DNA from: Rhodoferax sp. PAMC 29310
Lineage (GTDB): Bacteria; Pseudomonadota; Gammaproteobacteria; Burkholderiales; Burkholderiaceae_C
Direction: 5' to 3'
Length of the DNA: 64,000 nucleotides
Assembly (NCBI RefSeq): GCF_017948265.1
Contig: NZ_CP072852.1
Location: 2,418,001 to 2,482,000 of the forward strand
Shown here: positions 43,463-52,488 of the stretch, one piece after another
Layout of the letters: every line of letters starts with the position of its first letter
Numbering within the stretch: position 1 is the stretch's first letter
The notes under the pieces: model-generated
What the model was told of the DNA's origin: nothing
Databases searched by the model: none
Seen by the model: the letters and a program-made list of their open reading frames with translations, nothing else
Position numbers and translations under genes: made by a program

Positions 43463-44356
43463 TTAGGCGCCGCGGCTTAACCACTTCAGAAGAGCGCCAT
43501 CGTCTTGTCCCGCCAAGCCGCTCGCACTGGCCGCAGCGAACACCTGGCGGGCAGTCGTGCCCAGTGGTCCCTCAAAGCCGGCCGCCTGAGCCGCATCCAC
43601 CGCCAGGCGCGTGTCTTTCTCCAACAAAGTCATGTGGGCGCGCGGGGCAAAGTCACCGTCAATGGCGCGACGCATGCGGTCTGACCCAATCCAGCTATGC
43701 CCGCTGGACTGCTCGATCACCCGTTGGGTGGTTGCCAGATCCAGCCCCATGGCGCGGGCCATGGCCAAAACTTCGGCTGCGCCCACCAAATTAATGCCGG
43801 CCGCTAGGTTGTTCACCAGCTTGGTTCGCGCGCCGTCACCCACGCGCTCGCTGATGCGAAACACCTGGCTGGACAGCGTCGCGAGCAAGCCGGCATGGCG
43901 CAGAAAAACGGCCTCCTCGCAGGCGACCATCAAACTCATGGTGCCGTACAGCGCCCGCTGGGGGCCACCCGACATGGGTGCATCGATCATGCGCAGACCC
44001 ATGGACGCCAGCCGCCGGGCAAACCCTTCGACGTCTTGCGGCGACAGCGTGGGGCACAGCGCCACCGTTTGCCCGTTCGCCATGACGTGCGCGATGCCAT
44101 GCTCGCCAAACAACACCAATTCAGTCTGCGCCGCATCCACCACCGCCACGATCACCACTACCGAATTGATAGATGCTTGCGCAGGTAATTCATGGGCTTG
44201 AGCCCCAAAAGACGCCAAACTTTGCATCTTGGCGGCGTCCAGGTCACACACCTGCACTGGCCAGCCCAGACCCAACAAGCGCCGGGCCATACCGGCCCCC
44301 ATATTGCCCACTCCAACGATGGCGACCGGGAACGCTGCGCTGGGCTCGACGCTCAT
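43463..44356 (-). CDS. NAD(P)-dependent beta-hydroxyacid dehydrogenase
   Basis: This 297-aa 3-hydroxyisobutyrate-dehydrogenase-family protein has a Rossmann start VAIVGVGNMGAGMARRLLGLG, the substrate loop IDAPMSGGPQRALYGTMSLMV (canonical D-P/A-SGG), and the catalytic lysine region GARTKLVNNLAAGINLVGAAE. The substrate (3-hydroxyisobutyrate, tartronate semialdehyde, threonate or similar) cannot be told. Codons for residues about 49-64 coincide with a dispersed-repeat-like sequence (44165-44210). It overlaps the rodA stop by 4 bp and precedes tldD by 9 bp. Confidence 0.85.
   Translation of the reverse strand: MSVEPSAAFPVAIVGVGNMGAGMARRLLGLGWPVQVCDLDAAKMQSLASFGAQAHELPAQASINSVVVIVAVVDAAQTELVLFGEHGIAHVMANGQTVALCPTLSPQDVEGFARRLASMGLRMIDAPMSGGPQRALYGTMSLMVACEEAVFLRHAGLLATLSSQVFRISERVGDGARTKLVNNLAAGINLVGAAEVLAMARAMGLDLATTQRVIEQSSGHSWIGSDRMRRAIDGDFAPRAHMTLLEKDTRLAVDAAQAAGFEGPLGTTARQVFAAASASGLAGQDDGALLKWLSRGA
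44165..44210 (+). repeat. Dispersed-repeat-like sequence inside a dehydrogenase gene
   Basis: The + strand reads AATTGATAGATGCTTGCGCA followed by a tail GGGCTTGAGCCCCAAAAGAC, matching the core and tail arrangement of the copy at 22205. It is antisense to and fully inside the dehydrogenase coding sequence without breaking the frame. Confidence 0.5.
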
Positions 44357-45507
44357 GACTGAACGAGTCGCTTGGACTTGGCAATCGACATCAGAATACC
44401 CAGCCCCAGGCCCAGCGTGACCATCGCGGTGCCGCCATAACTGATGAAGGGCAGCGGCACGCCCACCACCGGCAAGATGCCGCTGACCATGCCCATATTC
44501 ACAAAGGCGTACGAGAAGAACATCATCGCCACCGCGCCCGCCAGCAGACGCGAAAACACGGTCGGCGCCGCCAATGAAATCATCATGGCGCGAAGAATCA
44601 AAAAGAGGAAAGACACGATCAGCAGCAAGTTGCCTAACAGGCCAAACTCTTCCGAGAACGCCGCAAAAATAAAGTCAGTCGTGCGTTCCGGAATGAACTC
44701 AAGGTGGGTTTGCGTGCCCTGCATGAAACCCTTGCCCCAAAACCCGCCCGAGCCAATGGCGATCATTCCCTGAATGATGTGAAATCCCTTGCCTAAGGGG
44801 TCTTTTCCAGGATCGAGCAAAGTGCAGATTCGCTGCTGCTGATAGTCGCGCAGCACCGACCAACGCACGCCTTCAGCACACAGGTCCGGCTCGAAATACA
44901 CCACCAGGCTAATGGCGATTACAGCGAGCACCAAGGGCGGCACCACCAGGCGCCAACTCAACCCCGCAAAAAAGATCACCGACAGCCCAGTGGCCAGAAC
45001 CAGCAGCGAGGTGCCCAAGTCCGGTTGCTTCATGATCAAGCCCACAGGTACCAGCAGTAGCAAGCCCCCCACCAGAAAGTCCAACGGGCGCAACTGCCCT
45101 TCCCGCTTTTGAAACCACCAGGCCAACATCAGCGGCATGGCAATCTTCAAAATCTCACTGGGCTGAATGACCACCCCCACATTGAGCCAGCGTTGCGCGC
45201 CCTTTTTGGAAATGCCAAACAGGGCCACCGCCACCAAGAGCCCGACCCCAAACAGATACAGCGGCACCGCCATCGTCATCAGCCGCTGCGGGTTGATTTG
45301 CGCCACCACAAACATGATGCTGCCGGCAATCAGCATGTTTCGTCCGTGGTCCTCAAAGCGGGTGCCGTGGTCAAAACCAGCCGAGTACATGGTCAGCAAA
45401 CCCGCGCACACCAACAGAAACACCGCAAAAGCCAAGGGCCCGTCAAAACCCCGAAACAAGGGCAGGATTCTCTGCAAGGGGTGAATATTTCCAAATTTGT
45501 GCGCCAT
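44353..45507 (-). CDS. rodA: Rod-shape determining SEDS glycosyltransferase RodA
   Basis: RodA polymerises lipid II for lateral wall growth with PBP2. The 384-aa protein has about ten membrane helices and the SEDS blocks QPSEILKIAMPLMLAWW, KQPDLGTSL, LEFIPERTTDFIFAAFSEEFG and GVPLPFISYGGTAM. The ATG at 45507 is preferred over an in-frame upstream ATG because MAHKFGNIHPLQ matches the usual short N-terminus. It is not accompanied here by mreBCD or mrdA and is divergent from a YqiA-like gene. Confidence 0.94.
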   Translation of the reverse strand: MAHKFGNIHPLQRILPLFRGFDGPLAFAVFLLVCAGLLTMYSAGFDHGTRFEDHGRNMLIAGSIMFVVAQINPQRLMTMAVPLYLFGVGLLVAVALFGISKKGAQRWLNVGVVIQPSEILKIAMPLMLAWWFQKREGQLRPLDFLVGGLLLLVPVGLIMKQPDLGTSLLVLATGLSVIFFAGLSWRLVVPPLVLAVIAISLVVYFEPDLCAEGVRWSVLRDYQQQRICTLLDPGKDPLGKGFHIIQGMIAIGSGGFWGKGFMQGTQTHLEFIPERTTDFIFAAFSEEFGLLGNLLLIVSFLFLILRAMMISLAAPTVFSRLLAGAVAMMFFSYAFVNMGMVSGILPVVGVPLPFISYGGTAMVTLGLGLGILMSIAKSKRLVQS

Positions 45508-45575
45508 GGGTGAATTATCCCGCCAAGCCACAGCGTGGGCCCGAGGGCTGGAGGAGTTCCCCTATCATTCCGGCC

Positions 45576-46199
45576 ATGTCCCACGCCCAGCCTCACTCTG
45601 CACCGACCCACCTGCTCTATTTGCACGGTTTTCGCTCTTCGCCCCAGTCCGCCAAGGCCCGCTTGATGGCGCAGCACATGGCGACGCAGCATCCAACGGT
45701 GCACTGGTGGTGTCCGCAACTGCCGCCGTCGCCCCACGCGGCCATGGTGATGCTGATGGACGGGATGAAGGAGTGGCCCCGGAAATCTATGGCGGTGATG
45801 GGCTCCTCGTTGGGCGGGTTTTACGCCACAGCGGTTGCTGAGCGAACCGGCTGCAAGGCCGTGTTGCTCAACCCAGCGGTCGACCCGGCGCGGGACTTGG
45901 CCAAGTACATCGGCGAGCAGACCAGTTGGCATGACCCGGACGAGCACTTTTTCTTCCAGGCCGAGTACGTGCAGGAATTGGAAAAATTGCGATGCGGTGC
46001 TCTGGCTGATCCGTCGCACTACCTGGCCATCATTGCCAAAGGCGATGAGGTGCTGGACTGGCGGGAAATGCACGCCCGGTACGCAGAAGGCGCGGTGCGA
46101 TTGCTGACCGGCGGGGATCACGCGCTGAGCGACTTTGAGGACCACTTGCCGGCCATCATGGCCTTTCTGGGCCTTTCTGGGCCTACGCTGAGGCCTTGA
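45576..46199 (+). CDS. YqiA/YcfP-like alpha/beta-hydrolase (esterase)
   Basis: This 207-aa protein has the short-form UPF0227/YqiA features: LLYLHGFRSSPQSAKARLM near the start, the nucleophile elbow MGSSLGGFYATAVAE, NPAVDPARDL, and the catalytic Asp and His in IIAKGDEVLDW and GGDHALSDFE. It hydrolyses short acyl esters in relatives; the physiological substrate is unknown. It is the first gene of the plus-strand run to ruvC. Confidence 0.85.
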   Translation: MSHAQPHSAPTHLLYLHGFRSSPQSAKARLMAQHMATQHPTVHWWCPQLPPSPHAAMVMLMDGMKEWPRKSMAVMGSSLGGFYATAVAERTGCKAVLLNPAVDPARDLAKYIGEQTSWHDPDEHFFFQAEYVQELEKLRCGALADPSHYLAIIAKGDEVLDWREMHARYAEGAVRLLTGGDHALSDFEDHLPAIMAFLGLSGPTLRP

Positions 46200-46246
46200 A
46201 TGCCGGCCTTTTTGGCGGCGGCGCATTTGCTGGGACAATCCCCCCC

Positions 46247-48325
46247 ATGTTTTTATTGTTTGAAGAAGCCGGAAAATTCATGGCCGGTCGGGTACTGTCG
46301 GAGGCGGAGTCGTCTGCGCAGGTGGAGTTGGACAGCGGCAAACGCGTCAAGGTGAAGGCCGCCAACTTCCTGATGAAGTTCGAAAAACCGTCGCCAGCCG
46401 ATTTCATGGCCAAGGCGCAAGCGATGGGTGAGACCATTGAACTGGAGATGGCCTGGGAGTTTGCGCCCGAAGAAGAGTTTGGCTTTGCCGACCTGGCACG
46501 CGACTATTTCAGTGACAAAGCCAGTCAGGAAGAGCAGGCCGGCATGTTGGTGCGTCTGTTTGAGGCCCCCCACTACTTTCGCCGCGCCGGCAAAGGGCGT
46601 TTCCGCAAGGCCGCGGCCGACATCATTGCGCAGGCACTGGCCGCCATCGAGAAAAAGAAACAACTGGCTTTGCAGGTCGATCAATGGGTCAAAGACCTGA
46701 GCGAGGGCGTTTGCCCGGACGCCGTTCGCGAGCAGCTGTACAAGATTCTGTTCAAGCCCGACAAAAACGCGCCCGAGTACAAGGCCGTGGTCGAAGCCTC
46801 GCGCGCCACCCATCTGGGCCCGCTGGAGCTGCTGATCAAGGCCGGCGCCATCGACTCGCCCTACCAGTTCCACTGGAAACGGTTTTTGCTGGAGAACTTT
46901 CCCAAAGGAACCGGCTTTGCCAAGCTGGAAGCCCCGCTCATCAAGGACGAGTTGCCCTTGTCCACAGCGCGTGCCTTCTCGATTGACGATTCGGCCACGA
47001 CCGAAATTGACGATGCGCTCTCGGTGCAAGGCCTGGGCAGTGGCACCGTGGTGCTGGGCATTCACATTGCCGCGCCGGGTCTGGCCATTTTGCCGGGCAG
47101 TCCGATTGACCAGGTGGGGCGCAACCGCCTGTCCACGGTCTATATGCCGGGTTACAAAATCACCATGTTGCCGGACGACGTGGTGCAAACCTACACGCTG
47201 ATGGAAGGTCGGGAGTGCCCGGCGGTTTCCTTGTATGTGACGATGAATGAGGCCACGCTGGAAATCCAGTCCAGCGAAACCCGCCTGGAGCGGGTGCTGA
47301 TCACGGCCAATTTGCGCCATGACCAGCTCGACGCGGTGGTCACCACCGACTGGCTGGAAGACCCCAGCTTCAACCATGAAAACGACCCGAAGCGCTTGCT
47401 GGACGAGCGCGCACCGCTCTCATTTTTGCACCGCTTGGCCAGACACCTGAAGGCCGGTCGTGAAATCATTCGCGGCAAACCCGAGAACTTCAACCGCCCG
47501 GATTACAACTTTCGCCTGATCGGCAACGACGGCGCGGAGCCTCAAGGCACGGAAGAAGTGCAGATCAGCGTGCGCCAGCGTGGCGCGGCGCTAGACCTGA
47601 TTGTCTCCGAGGCCATGATTCTGGCCAACAGCACCTGGGGCCTGTGGATGGCCGAGATGGGGGTGCCCGGCATTTACCGCAGCCAGGCCTCGATGCTGCC
47701 TGGCGTGAAAGTGCGCATGGGCACCAAGGCCTTGCCACACGCCGGTCTGGGGGTGAAAGCCTACGCCTGGAGCACCTCACCGCTGCGTCGTTACACCGAT
47801 TTGGTGAACCAGTGGCAAATCATTGCCTGCGCCCGCCACGGCAAGACGGCCGCGCTGGTCGCGCCGTTCAAACCCAAGGATGCGGAGTTGTTTTCGATCA
47901 TCTCGGGCTTTGATTCGGCCTACTTTGCCTACAACGGTTTCCAGGGCGCCATGGAGCGTTTCTGGATATTGAAGTACGTGCAGCAGCAAGGACTGACCGA
48001 GATCGAGGCCACCTTGTTCAAAGAAAACATGGTTCGCGCCGACCACATGCCGCTGGTGTTGCCCGTGCTGGGCGCCAAAGACCTGCCACGCCATGCGCGC
48101 GTTCGGGTCAAGCTGGGCGAGATTGACGAGGTATCGCTCGACATCATGGGCACGGTGATCGAGCGTCTGGATACCCCAACGGATGACGGCAGCGACCAAG
48201 ACGACAGCGGCAACGGCAACGGGGAAGACGATGACGCCATCTCAGGCCCCATCGCCATTGCCATGGACATGAGCGAAGGCGCCTCAGAGGACAAGGCGCC
48301 GCCCGGCGACAATCCAGCCCCGTGA
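46247..48325 (+). CDS. RNase II/VacB family exoribonuclease
   Basis: This 692-aa RNB-domain enzyme degrades RNA 3' to 5'. The catalytic acidic cluster lies in AFSIDDSATTEIDDALSV (about 242-259), followed by VYMPGYKITMLPDDV and the conserved SPLRRYTDLVNQWQI near residue 515. It lacks the long S1/KH additions of RNase R, so it resembles the RNase II-like branch common in betaproteobacteria. The C-terminal 50 residues are highly acidic (DDGSDQDDSGNGNGEDDD). The TonB-like gene overlaps its stop by 4 bp. Confidence 0.9.
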   Translation: MFLLFEEAGKFMAGRVLSEAESSAQVELDSGKRVKVKAANFLMKFEKPSPADFMAKAQAMGETIELEMAWEFAPEEEFGFADLARDYFSDKASQEEQAGMLVRLFEAPHYFRRAGKGRFRKAAADIIAQALAAIEKKKQLALQVDQWVKDLSEGVCPDAVREQLYKILFKPDKNAPEYKAVVEASRATHLGPLELLIKAGAIDSPYQFHWKRFLLENFPKGTGFAKLEAPLIKDELPLSTARAFSIDDSATTEIDDALSVQGLGSGTVVLGIHIAAPGLAILPGSPIDQVGRNRLSTVYMPGYKITMLPDDVVQTYTLMEGRECPAVSLYVTMNEATLEIQSSETRLERVLITANLRHDQLDAVVTTDWLEDPSFNHENDPKRLLDERAPLSFLHRLARHLKAGREIIRGKPENFNRPDYNFRLIGNDGAEPQGTEEVQISVRQRGAALDLIVSEAMILANSTWGLWMAEMGVPGIYRSQASMLPGVKVRMGTKALPHAGLGVKAYAWSTSPLRRYTDLVNQWQIIACARHGKTAALVAPFKPKDAELFSIISGFDSAYFAYNGFQGAMERFWILKYVQQQGLTEIEATLFKENMVRADHMPLVLPVLGAKDLPRHARVRVKLGEIDEVSLDIMGTVIERLDTPTDDGSDQDDSGNGNGEDDDAISGPIAIAMDMSEGASEDKAPPGDNPAP

Positions 48326-49179
48326 ACTTTAGATCCTTCAGCACACTGCAAATCGCCTTGGGCGTCTCAGTGGCCGTGCATGCGGCCCTGCTGACGGTGC
48401 GCTTCGTCGACCCACAGGCCTTTAACCGGGTCTTTGAAGACACGCCGCTGGAGGTGATTCTGGTCAACGCCAAAACGTCCGAGCGGCCCGACAAGGCCAA
48501 GGCGCTGGCTCAAACCTCGATGGCCGGCGGTGGCGAGGCCGAAAAAGGCCGCGCCACCAGCCCCCTGCCCCCGGCACTGGTGGCCAAAGCGGGTGACGAC
48601 GTCGAAGAGCAGACGCGACGGGAATTGCAAAACCTGCAAGAGCAGCAAAGCCTGATGCTGGCGCAAATCAAGCGCGAACTGGCCAAGCTGCCGCCCCCCA
48701 AGCCTCATCAGGCCAACGCCTCGCCCGAGCAGGTCGAGCGCGAGGAGCGGCGCCGCCAGTTGATCAAAATCCTGGCCGAGATTGAGCGTCGCATCAACGA
48801 AGAAAACGCCCGCCCCAAGAAACGCTATGTGAGCCCGTCAACCAAGGAAGTGGCTTACGCGATTTATTACGACAACCTGCGCCGCGCCATCGAAAACCGG
48901 GGCACCGAGAACTTTCCGGAAGTCGGTGGCAAAAAAATCTATGGCGAGTTGACCATGTTGGTCACGGTGAATTTTGACGGTCGGGTGCTGCACACCGAAA
49001 TCGTGCAGAGCTCGGGCAACCGCACACTGGACCGCCGCGCCGAAGCCATTTCCCGCAGCGCCGGCCCGTTTGGCAACTTCTCGGACGAAATGCGCCGCAA
49101 GGCCGATCAAATCGTCGTCGTCTCGCGTTTTCGCTTCACGCGTGATGAAGTTCTGGAGACCCGGCTGACGGCCAAATAG
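48322..49179 (+). CDS. TonB-like energy-transducing protein
   Basis: This 285-aa protein starts at a GTG overlapping the RNase stop (GTGA). One N-terminal membrane segment (LQIALGVSVAVHAALLTVRF) precedes a long charged, coiled-coil-prone periplasmic stretch (RRELQNLQEQQSLMLAQIKREL). The C-terminal TonB domain contains YGELTMLVTVNFDGRVLHTEIVQSSGNRTLD. No ExbB/ExbD or receptor gene is adjacent, so it may be an alternative TonB or a TolA-like spacer protein. Confidence 0.85.
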   Translation: MNFRSFSTLQIALGVSVAVHAALLTVRFVDPQAFNRVFEDTPLEVILVNAKTSERPDKAKALAQTSMAGGGEAEKGRATSPLPPALVAKAGDDVEEQTRRELQNLQEQQSLMLAQIKRELAKLPPPKPHQANASPEQVEREERRRQLIKILAEIERRINEENARPKKRYVSPSTKEVAYAIYYDNLRRAIENRGTENFPEVGGKKIYGELTMLVTVNFDGRVLHTEIVQSSGNRTLDRRAEAISRSAGPFGNFSDEMRRKADQIVVVSRFRFTRDEVLETRLTAK

Positions 49180-49210
49180 TCTCCCAACCGCTTTAAATAT
49201 TCAGACCCTC

Positions 49211-50038
49211 ATGGATCACTATTGCGTCATGGGCCACCCCATCGGCCACAGCAAGTCGCCGTGGATTCACGCCCGCTTTGCCGAGCTGACCGGCCAGTCG
49301 CTTCAATACGACAAGCAATTGGTGCCATTGGATGGCTTTGCCAACGCCGTGCAGCAGTTCTTCGCTCAAGGCGGTCGGGGCTGCAACGTGACTGCACCGT
49401 TCAAATTTGAAGCGGCCCGCTTGGCCGATCACACCAGCGAGCGGGCCCAACTGGCGCAGGCCGCCAACACCCTGAGCTTTCAGGACGGCACCCTGCGGGC
49501 CGACAACACGGATGGGGCCGGCCTGGTCAACGACATTCAGGGCAACGCCGGCTTTGATCTGGCAGGCCGGCGCATTTTGCTGATTGGCGCTGGCGGTGCC
49601 AGTGCCGGCGTCTTGGCCCGGCTGATTGAGACGCAACCGGCCAGCATCACGGTGGCCAACCGCACGGTGGAAAAAGCACAGTCTCTGGTCGACCGCCATG
49701 CCACGCTGGGCTTGCTACAAAAAACAGAGCTTCTCGCGCAGGCCCTGAAAGGACCGGGGGCCGATTTTGATGTCATCATCAACGCCACCACCAGCAGCCT
49801 GGGCGGTGACGCGGTGCCGGTGCCTGCCAGCACATTGAAGCCGGGCGCTTTGGCCTACGACATGATGTATGGCCCTTCTGCCCAGGGCTTCATGACCTGG
49901 GCAAAGGAGCATGGCGCCCAGCCGCGCGATGGTCTGGGCATGTTGGTCGAGCAGGCCGCCGAGGCCTTTTTGATCTGGCGCGGTGTGCGCCCCCCCTCCC
50001 AGCAAGTGTTGTCCGAAATGCGGGCCACGCTGGCCTGA
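49211..50038 (+). CDS. aroE: Shikimate dehydrogenase (NADP+)
   Basis: AroE reduces 3-dehydroshikimate in the shikimate pathway that starts with the DAHP synthase at 40635. The 275-aa protein has the substrate site GHPIGHSKSPWIHARF and the catalytic Lys in GCNVTAPFKFEA (usually NVTVPFK). The Asp lies in ADNTDGAGLV and the NADP loop in LLIGAGGASAGV. Its codons GLLQKTELLAQALKG (49710-49754) coincide with a repeat-like DNA stretch shared with murG. mtgA follows after 14 bp. Confidence 0.95.
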   Translation: MDHYCVMGHPIGHSKSPWIHARFAELTGQSLQYDKQLVPLDGFANAVQQFFAQGGRGCNVTAPFKFEAARLADHTSERAQLAQAANTLSFQDGTLRADNTDGAGLVNDIQGNAGFDLAGRRILLIGAGGASAGVLARLIETQPASITVANRTVEKAQSLVDRHATLGLLQKTELLAQALKGPGADFDVIINATTSSLGGDAVPVPASTLKPGALAYDMMYGPSAQGFMTWAKEHGAQPRDGLGMLVEQAAEAFLIWRGVRPPSQQVLSEMRATLA

Positions 50039-50052
50039 GCAAGGCGATCGCT

Positions 50053-50796
50053 ATGAAACCCCTACTTCGCTGGTTAGGTCTGGCTGTGCTGGCGATGCTG
50101 GTGTTGCAGCTGTATTTTGTGGCGCGCATTGCCGCCATGGCGGTGATAGCCCCGCAGTCCACGGCCTTTCAGCGCTCGGAGGCCTGGCGGGTCGTCAATG
50201 AACAGACCCGCCTGCCTTGGCGGCAGGAGTGGGTGCCCTACTCGCAAATCTCCAATCACCTGAAGCGTGCCGTGGTCGCCAGCGAAGATGACGGCTTCAG
50301 CAACCACGACGGTGTGGACTGGGACGCTTTGGAGAAAGCTTGGCAGAAAAACGCCAGGGCCGAGGCCAGTGCAGAGAAACGCGCCGAAGCCGCTGCCGCC
50401 AAGGGCAAGACCCAGACACGTGCGCCCAAAGTCATTGGCGGCTCGACCATCACCCAGCAACTGGCGAAGAATTTGTTTTTGTCAGGCGAGCGCACCCTGC
50501 TGCGCAAAGGGCAGGAGTTTGTGCTGACGATGCTGCTGGAGGCGCTGCTCAGCAAGGAGCGCATTCTGGAGATTTACCTCAACAGCGTGGAATGGGGCGA
50601 GGGCATTTTTGGCGCCGAGGCCGCTGCACAGCATTACTTCCGCAAGCCCGCCGCCAAACTACAAGCTTATGAGGCGGCCCGACTGGCCGTGATGCTGCCC
50701 CGCCCCAAGTACTTCGAAAAACTGCCCAACTCCAGCTACATCGCCGGGCGCGCCAGCGTCATCGTCGGCCGCATGGGCGACGCCAGCGTTCCCTGA
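50053..50796 (+). CDS. mtgA: Monofunctional biosynthetic peptidoglycan transglycosylase
   Basis: This 247-aa GT51 enzyme polymerises lipid II into glycan strands. It has an N-terminal membrane anchor (about 8-32), the catalytic Glu in VVASEDDGFSNHDG, the second catalytic block VIGGSTITQQLAKNLFLS and LEIYLNSVEWGEGIFGAEAAA. Between the first two blocks lies an Ala/Lys-rich insertion of about 25 residues (from NARAEASAEKRAEAAAAKG) that is longer than usual. It is in the run aroE-mtgA-plsC-like. Confidence 0.93.
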   Translation: MKPLLRWLGLAVLAMLVLQLYFVARIAAMAVIAPQSTAFQRSEAWRVVNEQTRLPWRQEWVPYSQISNHLKRAVVASEDDGFSNHDGVDWDALEKAWQKNARAEASAEKRAEAAAAKGKTQTRAPKVIGGSTITQQLAKNLFLSGERTLLRKGQEFVLTMLLEALLSKERILEIYLNSVEWGEGIFGAEAAAQHYFRKPAAKLQAYEAARLAVMLPRPKYFEKLPNSSYIAGRASVIVGRMGDASVP

Positions 50797-50842
50797 ACCC
50801 GGCCACCCCGACCGGTCGCGGCGGCTCTGTATGATGCCCGGC

Positions 50843-51454
50843 ATGCGTGCCACCTTGATGAGTTACTTCCTGCTGGGCTTGATCCGCTTTTTGACCGGGT
50901 CGCAAGCCCGCTGGTGGGGCTGCCCCCCCAAGGCCGAACAGCGAATTTATTTTTCCAATCACCAGAGCCACGCGGACCTGGTCATGATTTGGGCCGCCCT
51001 GCCCAAAGAGCTTCGCGGCCGAACCCGGGCCATTGCAGCCAGGGACTACTGGACCAAAACCCCGTTTCGACAATGGATCACCTCCGCTGTTTTCAATGTC
51101 ATTTATGTGGCCCGGGACCGCAGCAGCGACGAAGATCCGTTGGAGCCGCTATTTGAAGCGCTGGACCATGGTGACTCCATTATCCTGTTTCCGGAGGGCA
51201 CCCGCGGCCACGCGGAGGAGCCTCAACCCTTCAAGGCCGGCCTCTATAACCTAGCCCTGAAATACCCAAAGATTGAATTGATTCCGGCCTGGATCAACAA
51301 CGTGCAGCGCGTCATGCCCAAAGGGGAAGTGGTTCCCGTGCCGGTGCTCTGCTCGGTGACCTTTGGCGCCCCGATTCGCCTTCAAGCTGACGAAGAACGT
51401 CGTGTGTTCCTGGACCGCGCCCGCAGCGCCGTCATTGCCCTGCGGGACGTTTAA
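50843..51454 (+). CDS. 1-acyl-sn-glycerol-3-phosphate acyltransferase (PlsC-like)
   Basis: This protein of about 203 aa is a membrane-associated acyltransferase with the catalytic HxxxxD in SNHQSHADLV, the arginine block NVIYVARDRSS, and the glycerophosphate-binding motif LFPEGTRG. Candidate starts at 50831, 50834 and 50843 differ little; I use the last because MRATLMSYFLLGLIRFLTG resembles relatives. It precedes the CdsA-like gene by 2 bp, so the pair makes two consecutive steps from lysophosphatidate to CDP-diacylglycerol. Confidence 0.88.
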   Translation: MRATLMSYFLLGLIRFLTGSQARWWGCPPKAEQRIYFSNHQSHADLVMIWAALPKELRGRTRAIAARDYWTKTPFRQWITSAVFNVIYVARDRSSDEDPLEPLFEALDHGDSIILFPEGTRGHAEEPQPFKAGLYNLALKYPKIELIPAWINNVQRVMPKGEVVPVPVLCSVTFGAPIRLQADEERRVFLDRARSAVIALRDV

Positions 51455-51456
51455 TC

Positions 51457-52446
51457 ATGTATCAGTCCCTCAAAAACCTCACAGCCTCCCAACAAGTCGG
51501 CGCCCTCTTCTTTCTGGTATTTGGCCTATTGGCACTGATCACCGCCGTCATGGTGGTCCTGTCATTGCGCGAGCCCGAAGACGATGCTATTGCGCTGCAG
51601 CGGCGCAATGATTTGGACAATGCCGAAGGCGTGCTGCGCACCAGTTGGGTCATGGTTCTTGTGTTCTGGATCGGCTGGCTGGCGGGTGACTCGGTCGCGC
51701 TAGTGCTGTTTGCGCTGGTGTCGTTTTTTGCCCTGAGGGAATTCATGACCCTCTCGCCCACCCGACGCGGAGACCATCGCAGCCTGGTGTTGGCCTTTTT
51801 TGTGGTGCTGCCGTTTCAGTACTGGCTGGTTGGCACCCGGCACTTCAATCTGTTCTCTGTGTTTATTCCGGTCTATGTGTTCCTGGCCATTCCGGTTGCC
51901 AGCGCCCTGGCCAATGACCCGCTGCGGTTTCTGGAGCGCAACGCCAAACTGCAGTGGGGCATCATGGTGTGCATTTACGGCATGAGCCATGTGCCGGCGC
52001 TGCTTTTGCTGACCTTCCCCAAGTACAACGGCAAAAGCGCGTTTCTGGTGTTCTTCCTGGTGCTGGTGGTGCAAACCGCCATGGTTACCCAGCACCTGGT
52101 GTCCCGCAAGCTCAAGCGGGCGCCCACCGCCCCGGCCATCAGCCACAGCTTCAACTGGCCGAGTTGGGGGGCCGGTCTGGCCGCGGGCAGCCTGCTGGGC
52201 ATGGCGCTGGCGGGCATCACACCGTTTATGCCGGGCCAGGCCTTTGCCATGGCCTTTGTGGCCTGTGTGGCCGGCACACTGGGCCACTTGGTCATGAAGG
52301 CCATCAAACGCGACCGGGGGGTGCCGCTCTGGCAAAACGAGGGCCGCGCGACCACCGGCGCTGGCGGCTTGCTGGACCGGGTTGATGGTCTGTGCTTTGC
52401 CGCCCCTGTGTTTTTTCATTCGGTTCGATGGTATTTCGGGCTGTAG
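51457..52446 (+). CDS. CdsA-like phosphatidate cytidylyltransferase
   Basis: This 329-aa protein has about eight membrane helices and the CDP-diglyceride synthetase C-terminus GHLVMKAIKRDRGVPLW, then GAGGLLDRVDGLCFAAPVFFH. Canonical CdsA signatures have GDLxES and KRDxGVKD; here the first Asp is replaced (GTLGHLVMKA) and the KD is lost (VPLW), as in YnbB-like paralogues. It may therefore be a variant enzyme rather than the housekeeping CdsA. It is directly downstream of the PlsC-like gene. Confidence 0.82.
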   Translation: MYQSLKNLTASQQVGALFFLVFGLLALITAVMVVLSLREPEDDAIALQRRNDLDNAEGVLRTSWVMVLVFWIGWLAGDSVALVLFALVSFFALREFMTLSPTRRGDHRSLVLAFFVVLPFQYWLVGTRHFNLFSVFIPVYVFLAIPVASALANDPLRFLERNAKLQWGIMVCIYGMSHVPALLLLTFPKYNGKSAFLVFFLVLVVQTAMVTQHLVSRKLKRAPTAPAISHSFNWPSWGAGLAAGSLLGMALAGITPFMPGQAFAMAFVACVAGTLGHLVMKAIKRDRGVPLWQNEGRATTGAGGLLDRVDGLCFAAPVFFHSVRWYFGL

Positions 52447-52488
52447 CCTCCGTATAACCTGCGCAAGACGCTATAAAAATTGGAGCAA

